From positions 2,542,001 to 2,606,000 of the forward strand of contig NZ_CP071795.1 of NCBI RefSeq assembly GCF_017498485.1: a stretch of 64,000 nucleotides of DNA, read 5' to 3'. This stretch comes from Polaribacter batillariae. GTDB taxonomy: Bacteria; Bacteroidota; Bacteroidia; Flavobacteriales; Flavobacteriaceae. The position numbers and the translations under genes were made by a program. Positions within the stretch are counted from its first letter, which is position 1. Every line of letters starts with the position of its first letter. The notes under the pieces were generated by a model. The model saw nothing but the letters and a program-made list of their open reading frames with translations, was not told where the DNA came from and made no database searches. Shown here piece after piece: positions 9,049-17,745 of the stretch.

Positions 9049-9654
9049 ATGAAAAAATGGTTAATTCCAGTAATAGTAATTGTGTTAATTGTATTTGGAG
9101 TGTACAATTGGGCAAAAGGGTTTAATAACGAGGCAGTTGTGTTACAAGAAGATGCAAAAACAACGTGGTCTAATGTAGAAAGTGCTTACCAACGTAGAAA
9201 CGATTTAATCGGAAACTTAGTAAAAACAGTACAAGGCGCAGCAGATTTCGAAAAAGAAACCTTAACACAGGTTATAGAAGCGCGTGCAAAAGCTACATCA
9301 ACAACGATAAATGCAGGAGATTTATCACCAGAAAAAATGGCGCAATTTCAACAAGCACAATCTGGTTTAACAGGCGCATTGTCTAAGTTATTATTAGTGG
9401 TAGAACGTTATCCAGATTTAAAAGCAAATGCTAATTTCTTAGAATTGCAAAGCCAATTAGAAGGAACAGAAAACAGAATTAATGTCGCAAGAGATCGATT
9501 TAATGCAAATGTTAATAAATATAATAAGCATATTAAAATATTTCCAAACTCAGTTTTAGCAGGTATTTTTAATTTTGATGAAATGGCTCGTTACAAAGCA
9601 GATGCAGGTTCAGAAAATGCACCAGATGTAAATTTCGATTTTAAAAAGAAATAA
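9049..9654 (+). CDS. lemA: LemA family protein
   Basis: The 201-residue protein has one N-terminal membrane helix (residues 4-20) and the LemA helical domain. The typical block W.NVESAYQRRNDLIGNLV is present near residue 45, with SAY-R and P-L matches, and NRFN-like VARDRFNANVNKYN near 150. LemA proteins are anchored bundles of unknown reaction. It is the first gene of a three-gene operon with two TPM-domain genes, a common arrangement in this phylum. Confidence 0.95.
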   Translation: MKKWLIPVIVIVLIVFGVYNWAKGFNNEAVVLQEDAKTTWSNVESAYQRRNDLIGNLVKTVQGAADFEKETLTQVIEARAKATSTTINAGDLSPEKMAQFQQAQSGLTGALSKLLLVVERYPDLKANANFLELQSQLEGTENRINVARDRFNANVNKYNKHIKIFPNSVLAGIFNFDEMARYKADAGSENAPDVNFDFKKK

Positions 9655-9659
9655 ATAGA

Positions 9660-10097
9660 ATGTCTAAAGTAGAAGAATTTCTTAGCCCAGCAGAAGAAAA
9701 AGAAATTATTTCTGCGATTAGAATTGCAGAGAAAAATACTTCTGGCGAAATACGTGTGCATATGGAAGCTTCTTCCGAGAAAGACCATTATGAGCGTGCG
9801 TTAGAAGTATTTTATCTGTTAAAAATGGACAATACCAAAGATGCAAATGCCGTTTTAATTTATGTTGCTGTAAACGACAAAAAGTTTGTTATTTATGGCG
9901 ATAAAGGCATTAACAAAGTAGTTCCTAAAGATTTTTGGAATACTACCAAAAATGTTATGCAGCAAAACTTCAAAAAAGGAAATTTTAAACAAGGAATTGT
10001 TGAAGTAATTTTAAAAGCTGGCGAAGAATTACAAGAACACTTTCCTTGGCAAATAGACGATAAAGACGAACTTTCTAATGAAATTTCTAAAGGATGA
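9660..10097 (+). CDS. TPM domain protein, short form
   Basis: The 145-residue protein has a TPM (TLP18.3/Psb32/MOLO-1) domain without signal peptide or membrane anchor. Motifs: FLSPAEEKEIISAIRIAE, TSGEIRVHME, NAVLIYVAVNDKKFVIYGDKGI. It begins 6 bp after lemA and overlaps the next gene by 4 bp (ATGA), so translation is probably coupled. TPM domains in plants serve photosystem repair; the bacterial role is unknown, likely as a partner of LemA. Confidence 0.9.
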   Translation: MSKVEEFLSPAEEKEIISAIRIAEKNTSGEIRVHMEASSEKDHYERALEVFYLLKMDNTKDANAVLIYVAVNDKKFVIYGDKGINKVVPKDFWNTTKNVMQQNFKKGNFKQGIVEVILKAGEELQEHFPWQIDDKDELSNEISKG

Positions 10098-10954
10098 TGT
10101 ATTCTAGAAAGCAGTTTTCAGTAACTAGTCTTCAGTTATTCGCAACTTCTAAAAAATGGTTGTTTTTAGTAACCATTATTTTCTCTTTTAATCTTTACTC
10201 TCAAGGTTTTGAGGTTCCAAAAAAGCCAAAATTTCAAACAAGTGTATATGATTTTACAAAACCAGCACTACTTTCAGATTTTCAAAAAAAGAATTTAGAA
10301 AGTAAATTAGTTCGATATTCAGACACAACTTCTACTCAAATTGTAGTTGCAATTATTTCATCTACAGGAGGAGAAGAAATTAAGTATCTCGCAGCACAAT
10401 GGCTTGCTAAATGGGGTTTAGGCGTAAAAGGAAAAGATAATGGAGTGTTACTATTGTTGGCAAAAAATGATAGAAAAATTGCAATAAGTAGTGGTTATGG
10501 AGTTGAACATTTACTTACAGATTTTCAGTCTAAAAGAATTATAGAACGTGTGATTATTCCTGAATTTAAAAAAGGTAATTTTTATTCAGGATTAGACAAA
10601 GGTACAGATTATATTTTTAGAACTTTAAACGGAGAATTTAAAGGAACTCGCCAAAAAAATTCGAAAGGTTTCGATCCTGGAATCATTTTCTTTATCATCA
10701 TAATTATCATCTTTTTTATCTTAATTTCTAGAGGAAATAAAAACAATAGAGGTGGTGGCAAACGCTACAGAAGAGGGTCTTTAGCAGATACAATTTTTGA
10801 TACCATAATTTTAAGTAACGCTGGTAGAGGTGGAGGTAGTTTTGGTGGTGGCTTTGGAGGTTCATCTGGAGGTGGAAGCTTTGGCGGAGGTGGTTTTGGT
10901 GGCGGTTTTGGCGGCGGAATGGGTGGTGGAGGAGGAGCTTCTGGAGGCTGGTAA
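10094..10954 (+). CDS. TPM domain membrane protein with Gly-rich tail
   Basis: The 286-residue protein has a signal peptide or anchor (about residues 22-37), an exported TPM domain (residues about 50-180: STQIVVAIIS, DNGVLLLLAKNDRKIAISSGYGVE), one membrane helix of Ile and Phe residues (about 197-212), and a tail of Gly, Ser and Phe with GGGFGG repeats. This YgcG-like layout is usual for the long TPM partner of LemA. The tail is low complexity; in the other reading frames it creates spurious ORFs. Confidence 0.92.
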   Translation: MMYSRKQFSVTSLQLFATSKKWLFLVTIIFSFNLYSQGFEVPKKPKFQTSVYDFTKPALLSDFQKKNLESKLVRYSDTTSTQIVVAIISSTGGEEIKYLAAQWLAKWGLGVKGKDNGVLLLLAKNDRKIAISSGYGVEHLLTDFQSKRIIERVIIPEFKKGNFYSGLDKGTDYIFRTLNGEFKGTRQKNSKGFDPGIIFFIIIIIIFFILISRGNKNNRGGGKRYRRGSLADTIFDTIILSNAGRGGGSFGGGFGGSSGGGSFGGGGFGGGFGGGMGGGGGASGGW

Positions 10955-11007
10955 TCTAATTTTACAGAACGCTTTTTGGGAACTGTTCAAAAAAAATAAG
11001 TGTATTT

Positions 11008-11853
11008 ATGTTGAAGAAAATTTCGTTCGTTTTTAGTTTTTTATTGTTGATGAGTTGTCAGAATTTCGGACAATTAAAAATGTTAGCAGACTTACCCAAA
11101 GACCTAAAAGAAGTTTCTGGAACCGAAATTGTAGCAAATTCCCATTTAATTTGGATGATTAATGATGGTGGAAACAAACCAGAATTGTTTGGTTTAGACG
11201 AAAAAGGAAAAATTCAAAAAGAAATTTACATCAAAGCGAAAAACCACGATTGGGAAGATTTAACATCCGATGAAAATGGAAATATTTACATTGGCGATTT
11301 TGGTAACAATTTAAATAGAAGAAAAAATCTATCCATTATTATTGTTGAGCATAATAACCTGGACAAAAAAAATGCAGAAGTAAACGAAATCGAATTTAAA
11401 TATCCAAATCAACATAAATTTCCGCCCAAAAAGAAAGCCCTTTTTTTTGATACAGAGGCTTTCTTTTACTTTAACAGTTCTTTATATATTTTTACAAAAA
11501 GTAGGGTAAAACATCAATACGGAAAAACAACACTGTATAAAATTCCCGCAAAGAAAGGAAAATATACGGCTGAAATCGTTGGAGAATTCGAGAATTGTAA
11601 CGATTTAGAGTGTTGGATTACTTCTGCAGACATTTCTAACAATGGAAAAAAAGTAGCACTTCTTTCACAAAAAAATGTGCTAATTTTTACTGATTTTAAA
11701 GATGATAATTTTCTCTCTGGAAAGGTTAAAAAAATTGAATTAACACACCGTTCTCAAAAAGAAAGTATCACTTTTAAAGACAACAACACTTTATTAATTA
11801 CAGATGAACGTGCTCATGGAGCTGGAGGGTTTTTGTATGAGTTGAAGATTTAG
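11008..11853 (+). CDS. Secreted lipoprotein, predicted beta-propeller
   Basis: The 281-residue protein begins with a lipoprotein signal (LLLMSC lipobox near residue 17). The mature part has repeated strands of the kind DENGNIYIGDFGNN and KDNNTLLITDERAHG, suggestive of a six-bladed propeller (SdiA-regulated/NHL-like). Function unknown. Its stop at 11851-11853 directly abuts the convergent protease gene, whose stop is at 11854-11856; this is the left border of the peptide island. Confidence 0.7.
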   Translation: MLKKISFVFSFLLLMSCQNFGQLKMLADLPKDLKEVSGTEIVANSHLIWMINDGGNKPELFGLDEKGKIQKEIYIKAKNHDWEDLTSDENGNIYIGDFGNNLNRRKNLSIIIVEHNNLDKKNAEVNEIEFKYPNQHKFPPKKKALFFDTEAFFYFNSSLYIFTKSRVKHQYGKTTLYKIPAKKGKYTAEIVGEFENCNDLECWITSADISNNGKKVALLSQKNVLIFTDFKDDNFLSGKVKKIELTHRSQKESITFKDNNTLLITDERAHGAGGFLYELKI

Positions 11854-13517
11854 TTAATTACTTTTAGAAATACTATCTGCCATAATTAGTGCATTATAAG
11901 CATTTAAAACCTTACCAGATTTAGATAATTGATTAAAAGGTGTAGTTTTATTCTTATTATCTTCAGTGGGTGTATTTACTTCAATTTTATATTCTAAACC
12001 AGAATCCATTAAAATATGTTTTATTTGAGATGCTGTTAAATTTGGGTAGTAAGAATAAATTAATGCAGCTACCCAGAAGTTATCGCTGAGGAAGCAGATG
12101 TGCCACCATAAACGATATTATATTCGTTTTTAGGAAAAGTAGTATAAATGTATTCTCCTGGAGCAAAAATATCTACTTCATTATTCCCATAATTACTAAA
12201 AGAGGATCTTAATTTGTTATTAATGTATAGTCCATTAGAACCAACTTTCAAAAAGTTATCGGATATTTCTGTCTCATTTTCATATTCGTGGTCGTTAGGA
12301 AACCATGTTAAGTTTTTTAATTCTAAATTTCGATTATCGTTTCCTGCTCCATTTACTAATAAAACATTTTTTTCGTCAGCATATTTAATAGCATCCAAAA
12401 CCCATTTGGGATACAAAGAAAATTCTTTAGCAAAACTCATATTTATAACTTTAGCACCATTGTCAACTGCATACCTTATAGCTAAAGCTATGTCTTTATC
12501 ATGTTCATCTCCATATGCAGAAATAGCTAACGGCATAATTTTGAGTTCTTTCTTTTTGCCTATATTGACGATTACACCAGCCATCTTGGTTCCGTGGTCA
12601 AGTAACTCAAAGTTTACTTTAAAATTGGGACTTCCATAACTATTGTCGCTTATTAATTTTGGATTATCCCCTTGAATTTTTCTGTCATTATAAGTTAAAT
12701 TCAATAGTTTGCTGACTCTTTCTTCTGCTTTTAATTTATAATCCTTTATATAATCATCGGTAAACTCCCATTCAATAAAATTAGATTTTTGAGTTAAAGC
12801 ATCTTGTAACTCTTTATTCTTTGGATATAGTTTTTTTAAACTATCAAGTTCATTTATACCATAATTGTTTTTTCTAATAAATTTTGAAATTATATCTTCA
12901 GCTTCTTTTTTCCATTTTAACAAATTATTAATATACTCTACTTCTTCTTCTGCATATGTAAAACGCTGAGCATATTTTAATTCAGCTTTTTTGTAAATAT
13001 TAAATAAGGTTGAATCTTTTTGATTAATTTCTCTAATTGTTTTACCTCTGAATTTATTTGAATATTCTTTTATGATTCTAGTATATTCATAGTTTACAAA
13101 ATAGTTATTATCTCCATTATCATTACTCAAAAAATTCCAACCATTTTTATCGTCTATATAACCATTTTTATCATCATCAAAATTATTATTAGCAACTTCA
13201 TTTTTATTATCCCATATATTGTTTTTTAATCCTGAATGATTAATTTCAATTGGCATATCAATTACAGCAACAATTATTCTTTTAGGCTTTCTATTAATTA
13301 ATAGAGAATCATAAACTCTATTTAAACTAATTCCTACTAAAGTATCTATAAGAATATCTTTAAAATGCCAGTTTTTAAAATCTTCTAAAGAATTTAATTT
13401 ATATTTTTTTACAGGAATTTTGTTATTTACCTTGATGGCTTTATAATTTGTTTTGTTACAACTAAAAAAGATAAACACGATTAATAATAAAATAATAAAT
13501 TTATTAAAGTTTTTCAT
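11854..13517 (-). pseudogene. S8 family serine peptidase lipoprotein, frameshifted
   Basis: The start at 13517 gives a lipoprotein signal (FIFFSC lipobox). Subtilase motifs in order: catalytic Asp in VIDMPIEINHSGL, His in DHGTKMAGVI, Ser in YGGTSASSAITSG. The reading frame stops at 12069 directly after the Ser motif, but one base more in the GGG run at 12072-12074 restores the frame VAALIYSYYPNLTASQIKHI and runs to the stop at 11854. So it is a full-length protease with one base missing, either by mutation or sequencing error. The Ser motif lacks the usual Met-Ala-Pro. It lies downstream of the precursor peptide and may remove its leader. Confidence 0.85.
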
Positions 13518-13539
13518 AAAAATAAATTGTTTAGAGATA

Positions 13540-13547
13540 CAAAAATA
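13540..13547 (-). promoter_or_regulatory. Putative -7 box for the S8 protease gene
   Basis: On the minus strand TATTTTTG fits TAnnTTTG and lies 23 bp before the protease ATG, partly inside the hairpin at 13544-13585. This would allow a separate start of transcription after the hairpin. Confidence 0.35.
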
Positions 13548-13585
13548 CCTAAAAGACATTTAATAGTAATTTGCTTTTAGGTATT
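13544..13585 (-). terminator. Terminator-like hairpin between precursor and protease
   Basis: Arms AATACCTAAAAG and CTTTTAGGTATT are perfectly complementary (12 bp) with an 18-base loop; on the minus strand the stem ends in a T run. A partial terminator directly after a precursor gene would make the peptide more abundant than the protease, as is common in peptide clusters. Confidence 0.6.
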
Positions 13586-13625
13586 CTTAAAGTTTTTGGG
13601 TTATTTATTGGGAAATAACTCTAGT

Positions 13626-13784
13626 TTATCCTTTCTCCATTTCTAATTTTCTTGATCTATCGACACATTTTGGTCTGGTAGGTCTTTTTACTATAGTTCC
13701 ATCGTCACCCACGTTTCCACCAAAAATTGTAGAGGGGTTCGTTAATTTTGAAATTGAAAATTTTTCTAATTTTAGTTTACTCAT
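13626..13784 (-). CDS. RiPP precursor peptide candidate, 52 residues
   Basis: The ORF begins MSKLKLEKFSISKLTNPST and reaches IFGG at residues 20-23, a leader of the kind seen in Bacteroidota peptides modified by LanB dehydratases (basic start, I-x-K-L-x-N, Gly-Gly end). The core would be residues 24-52: it begins NVGDDGTIVKRP, has three Thr/Ser (Thr30, Thr36, Ser44) and a single Cys40, and ends KLEMEKG. Dehydration targets are therefore present, but at most one thioether ring could form. It lies downstream of the regulator gene and upstream of the S8 protease on the same strand. Start and stop are clear; function is inferred from leader and context. Confidence 0.7.
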   Translation of the reverse strand: MSKLKLEKFSISKLTNPSTIFGGNVGDDGTIVKRPTRPKCVDRSRKLEMEKG

Positions 13785-13844
13785 AATTATACGTTTTTCT
13801 TTAATTATAAAAGTACTATATAATTTATACTAAATTGAAATTGG

Positions 13845-13892
13845 ATTATTAAAATTAGTCGATATTTATGAATATCGACTAATTTTAATAAT
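13845..13892. terminator. Perfect 22-bp hairpin at the end of the regulator gene
   Basis: Two perfectly complementary 22-base arms (13845-13866 and 13871-13892) flank the loop TATG and overlap the regulator's stop codon (13885-13887). It is AT-rich with TTTTAAT tails and could terminate in either direction. The central 24 bases also occur near 20.09 kb with two changes, so it may double as a protein-binding site. Confidence 0.6.
13857..13880. promoter_or_regulatory. Shared operator-like block, site A
   Basis: The core ATATTTATGAATATCGA and its flanks match site B at 20080-20103 in 22 of 24 positions, including the loop of the local hairpin, which base pairing alone would not conserve. It lies 73 bp upstream of the precursor peptide's start. 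Confidence 0.5.
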
Positions 13893-14144
13893 TTTCTTCT
13901 AACTGCTTCATAAAAAAAGATGGTTTTACATTTGTAATTTTATAGAAAGCTTTAGAGAAAGATTCTGGATTATTAAATCCTGCTTCTTCAGCTATAGCTT
14001 TTATTGTGAATTTTCGATAAAGACTGTTTACTTTCAATTCACTTATTATAAAATTAATCCTTAAGGTATTTAAGTAATTTGAAAATGACAATCCCTTGTA
14101 ATGATTAATAATTTTAGAAAGATAATTTGTATTACTATTTAAAT

Positions 14145-14152
14145 CTTTTGCT
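14145..14152. repeat. Target site duplication, left copy
   Basis: CTTTTGCT directly left of the IS inverted repeat; the same 8 bases flank the right end at 15536-15543. Eight bp is the usual duplication length for IS256-family elements. Confidence 0.85.
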
Positions 14153-14201
14153 GACACTTTCCCGCAAAGTGTGTAAGTTAAAAATTACAGGATTAAATTT
14201 T

Positions 14202-15398
14202 TCATAGTTTAATCCTGTTTTCAAATATAGCCAAAAATTGGTTAAGAATGATACCCCAATTTCTAATAGGCAATGTCCATTTTTTTGTTGATTCTCTCAA
14301 AGCTAAAAATACGGATTTAATTACAGCATCATCTGTTGGATATGAGAGTTTGTTTTTAGTGTATTTTCTAATTTTCCCATTTAAGTTTTCAATTAAATTT
14401 GTGGTATAAATAATGGTTCTGATTTCTAATGGGAAATCGAAGAAAACAGTGAGTTCATCCCAATTGTTTTCCCATGATTTAATGGCATAAGAATATTTAG
14501 AGTTCCATTTATTTTTAAAGTCTTCTAAGGCTGCTTTTGCTGCTTCTTTTGTAGGAGCTGTATAGATTTGCTTCATATCTCTTGTAAAGGCTTTTTTATC
14601 TTTCCAGACTACATATTTACAAGAGTTTCTGATTTGATGAACCACACATATTTGTGTTACTGAATTGGGAAAAATAGTTTTAATGGTGTCTGTAAATCCG
14701 TTTAAATTATCAGTTGCTGTAATTAAAATGTCTTGTGTTCCTCTGGCTTTTATGTCGGTTAAAACGCTCATCCAAAAAGAGGAAGATTCGTTTTTTCCTA
14801 ACCAAAGTCCTAAAACTTCTTTTTTACCATCTACTCTAAGACCAACAGCAATGTAAATTGTTTTATTGATGACTTTGGAGTTTTCACGAACCTTAAAAAC
14901 GATGCCATCCATCCATACAATCAGATAAGTAGCTTCTAAAGGTCTATTTTTCCAAGCAATAATGTCAGCTGTAATTTTATCTGTGATTCTAGAAATGGCT
15001 GAACTAGAGATGTTAAAATTATACAATTCCCGTATTTGTTCTTCAATATCTGTAGTACTCATTCCTTTGGCATATAAAGAAATAATCAGGTTTTCAACTC
15101 CATCTGCAGTACTTTCTCGCTTTTTAATAAGCATTGGATTGAAAGTAGCATCGCGATCTCTTGGAACTTTTATTTTAGTTTCTCCTAAATGCGTCTTTAT
15201 TGTTTTGGTTCCATAGCCATTTCGTGAATTAGGATTGTTGCTTTTTTGATGCTTATCGTAATCTAAATGCGCATCTAATTCGCCTTCTAAAATCTTTTCT
15301 ACACCACGTTTGTGCAGTTGTTCTATAAAACTGGTTAGTTCTGAACCTGTTTTAAATTGTTTTAAAAATTCTTCGTTTAATAAATCTTCTGGTTTCAT
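14202..15398 (-). CDS. IS256-family transposase
   Basis: The 398-residue protein has the transposase-mutator fold. The catalytic residues of the DDE set are visible: Asp164 in WMDGI, Asp230 in ATDNLNGF and Glu337 in [10 protein letters not shown]. The N-terminal region has the usual SRNGYGTKT and [10 protein letters not shown] motifs. Length is normal and there is no frameshift, so the element should be able to move. It is transcribed in the same direction as the gene it interrupts. Confidence 0.97.
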   Translation of the reverse strand: MKPEDLLNEEFLKQFKTGSELTSFIEQLHKRGVEKILEGELDAHLDYDKHQKSNNPNSRNGYGTKTIKTHLGETKIKVPRDRDATFNPMLIKKRESTADGVENLIISLYAKGMSTTDIEEQIRELYNFNISSSAISRITDKITADIIAWKNRPLEATYLIVWMDGIVFKVRENSKVINKTIYIAVGLRVDGKKEVLGLWLGKNESSSFWMSVLTDIKARGTQDILITATDNLNGFTDTIKTIFPNSVTQICVVHQIRNSCKYVVWKDKKAFTRDMKQIYTAPTKEAAKAALEDFKNKWNSKYSYAIKSWENNWDELTVFFDFPLEIRTIIYTTNLIENLNGKIRKYTKNKLSYPTDDAVIKSVFLALRESTKKWTLPIRNWGIILNQFLAIFENRIKL

Positions 15399-15436
15399 AA
15401 TAAAAGTGTGTTTATAAATTTAGTGATTATTTAATC

Positions 15437-15511
15437 GTAAAGTTATTTCCGAAATTTTTCCTCATGGAGCAATTTAAATATTGCTCTAGAAAAATTTCAG
15501 AATAACTTTAC
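15437..15511. other. Long subterminal hairpin upstream of the transposase
   Basis: The arms 15437-15460 and 15489-15511 pair almost perfectly and an inner stem (GAGCAAT / ATTGCTC) extends them, giving one hairpin of about 75 bases between the IS right end and the transposase start. It could block read-through transcription from the host gene into the transposase, as inverted repeats do in IS10 and IS50. Confidence 0.55.
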
Positions 15512-15535
15512 TTACACACTTTTTGGTTTAGTACC

Positions 15536-15543
15536 CTTTTGCT
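15536..15543. repeat. Target site duplication, right copy
   Basis: CTTTTGCT directly right of the IS; identical to 14145-14152. It lies inside the codons for Leu-Ala-Lys of the interrupted regulator. Confidence 0.85.
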
Positions 15544-16908
15544 AAAGAATTAAGGGTTATCTTTTTTGAAAGATATTTTTGATTTAGTTCAAACTCTTCT
15601 AACTTAAGAAGAATTTCACCCACAATATCTTTAGGAATATTAATATCCTTAATATCCTTAATATCCTTAGTAGACATTATAACTTCTACTTTTTTCTTGT
15701 AAAATTTTCTTTTCTTATACTGATAACTTAAAATGATAGAAACTGACAATAGGATAATTCCTAAAGTAATTAAAACAATAAATAACTTTTGTTCTTTTAT
15801 TTGCATTGTTGCAATAATATTCTTTTTTTCTGCATTTAATTTAGGTATATCATATTCCTTATAAATTCTCTTATTTAGAAATAAATCATTAACATTAACT
15901 ATACTATCAAAAGTTATAAGTCTATTAACATATTTTAATTGGTTTTCTAGATTTCCCGATTTTTTATAATAATCGATTAAATATGAATATGCATCTTTTA
16001 CAAAAGGGGATATACTTTTTTCCAATTGGTATATAGAATCGACTTTTTTAAAATATTTTAAAGCTTCTTTTTCATCATCAATAATTATATTCGCATTCGC
16101 TAAGTAGAAATAAGGATAAAGCAGGTATTTACTTTCTTTTTTACTTTCAAAAAAAACTTTTTCTTTTTCTAACTTAATTATGGCTTCTTGAATATCTTCT
16201 TCATTGTAGCTTGAAATTGCTTCATTTGTTAAAAAATGATGATATGATATTGTATCTTTCAATATTAATGACAACTCTTTTCCTTGTTCAGAATAAATTT
16301 TTAAAGAATCTATATTTTTAGTTTCTGTATAAATATTTGAAATTTCAATAAGAGATAGTAATTTATGGGTCCTATTATTTTCTCTTAAAGCATAATTTAA
16401 ATTTTCTTTTAACAATTTTAATGCTCCATTATATTCTTTTATTTTTCTTTTTAAACATCCTATACTATAATTTGCTAATATTATTAATTCAGTGTTATTT
16501 GTTTTTTTTGCATACTCATTTACTATTATATAGTTATCAATGGCGTTTACGTAATCATATCTATCTTGAAAAAAGTAAGCTTTTGTTAAGTAATCATAAG
16601 CAGGGTGATAAGCACTTGGGTTCTTTGAAGTCAAACTTATTATGCTATCGCTATATTTTAACACATTTATATCGTTGTAAAGGCCAGCAAGCACATAATA
16701 CCCTGTAATTATATCATCTTTTGAATTATTAGTTTTGGCTTTTTTTACAAAGGTTTTAATGATAAGTATTTTGTCTTCTATTTTTTCAGTGTTTTCGTAT
16801 AGACTGAATAAATCATCTGTTGATTTGTGTTTTAAAGAATCTACATTTTGGCAATTATAAATTAAAGAATAAAAAAAACTTAAAAGAATAATTAAGTATT
16901 TTTTAAAG

Positions 16909-17745
16909 CTATTTATTTCCATATCTAATATATTCTGATTTATATTTCCTAAATAAAAAATCATAAAGCATCATTTCATATAAGCGCTGTTTTGATCTGA
17001 AACATCTATTAATACTCATGTGTATAAAACTTGCTAATAAATTATTTATTGAAACGTGTAATTTTTCTTCTTTTTCTAGCATCAAAAGCCTTTCCATAAT
17101 CTCTTTTAATTGAGTTTTTTCTGATAAGTTAAAATTATTTTCGACCAATAATAGGGATTCTAATCTTCTGTATTTAGAACTTAGCTCTTTTCTAATGGTT
17201 TTTTCAACATCAAATTCTTCTTTAAATTGTTTTTGCATTCTGTCTAAAAATAAAATGGCGTCATCATCCGTAAAATTAAAAGAATTTATTAGACATTCTA
17301 ACCACTTAAAGATATTTAAAAAACGATCTTCATCATTTTTAGCGTTTTTTATTACTTCAATAATTAGTTTACTGTCAAAATGAAAAAAAATCTCAGCATT
17401 TTCTATAGTATTATTTCCATATCTTTCTAATTCTCTTTGGTAGGTTCCTAGTTGAACGTCCCAAACTTGTTTATTCGTTAGAAATGGGTTCAAAATATTT
17501 TTTACAGTTATGAGTACTTTCCCCAAATAATTAATATCTAATAATTTAATTCGAAATCTTAAATGAGGTTCTGGGTCTGAATATCTTATAAAAAACCATT
17601 TATCAATTATTTTTTGTGCTATTAAATCTTCTGTTAAAGGTTTTATAACTTCTAATAGAATAATATCTGCAGTTTTTACACCACAATATATTTTGTAATA
17701 CAACCATTTATCTCCAACAACAAAAGTGCTTTGTATATTATTCAT
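16909..17745 (-). CDS. Thiopeptide-type dehydratase C-domain protein (SpaB_C-like)
   Basis: The 278-residue protein is the stand-alone glutamate-elimination half of a split class I (LanB-type) dehydratase. The diagnostic block WFFIRYSDPEPHLRFRI is near residue 51, and QLGTYQRELERYG near 100 matches the conserved R-E-RYG region. It would remove glutamate from glutamylated Ser/Thr of the precursor to leave dehydroamino acids. It overlaps the dehydratase N-domain gene by 8 bp upstream and the regulator gene by 14 bp downstream, so all three are one operon. Confidence 0.88.
   Translation of the reverse strand: MNNIQSTFVVGDKWLYYKIYCGVKTADIILLEVIKPLTEDLIAQKIIDKWFFIRYSDPEPHLRFRIKLLDINYLGKVLITVKNILNPFLTNKQVWDVQLGTYQRELERYGNNTIENAEIFFHFDSKLIIEVIKNAKNDEDRFLNIFKWLECLINSFNFTDDDAILFLDRMQKQFKEEFDVEKTIRKELSSKYRRLESLLLVENNFNLSEKTQLKEIMERLLMLEKEEKLHVSINNLLASFIHMSINRCFRSKQRLYEMMLYDFLFRKYKSEYIRYGNK

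Larger units (their letters stand above)
14153..15535. mobile_element. IS256-family insertion sequence, complete
   Basis: The element is 1383 bp, bounded by imperfect 25-bp inverted repeats that begin GACACTTTCCC (left) and GGTACTAAACC (right, read inward) and share AAAGTGTGTAAGT as their inner part. An 8-bp direct duplication (CTTTTGCT) flanks it. It carries one intact transposase gene and, beside the right end, a long hairpin. It interrupts the TPR-AraC regulator gene exactly before the DNA-binding domain. Intact ends and ORF suggest a recent insertion. Confidence 0.92.
13885..16922 (-). pseudogene. TPR-AraC hybrid regulator split by an IS element
   Basis: The 5' part (15536-16922) encodes a signal peptide (MEINSFKKYLI...), a long TPR-like helical sensor region with many Tyr and Asn, one membrane helix near FIVLITLGIILLSVSIIL, and a linker with three KDI repeats. 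The 3' part (13885-14152) encodes the AraC helix-turn-helix (NTNYLSKIINHYKG, FTIKAIAEEAGFNNPESFSKAFY). Removing the IS and one copy of the 8-bp duplication joins them in frame as ITLNSLAKDLNSNTNYLSK. Such one-component sensors are usual next to Bacteroidota peptide clusters. Its start overlaps the end of the dehydratase C-domain gene by 14 bp. As sequenced, the protein lacks its DNA-binding domain. Confidence 0.88.

Noticed and set aside
10830-11036. ORF rich in Val, Glu and Leu overlapping the end of the TPM gene
   Set aside because: It is the shifted frame of the Gly-rich tail of the real TPM protein.
13885-14157. A stand-alone short AraC regulator of 90 residues
   Set aside because: It is the 3' part of the larger TPR-AraC gene cut off by the IS; its apparent ATG/GTG start lies at the IS end.
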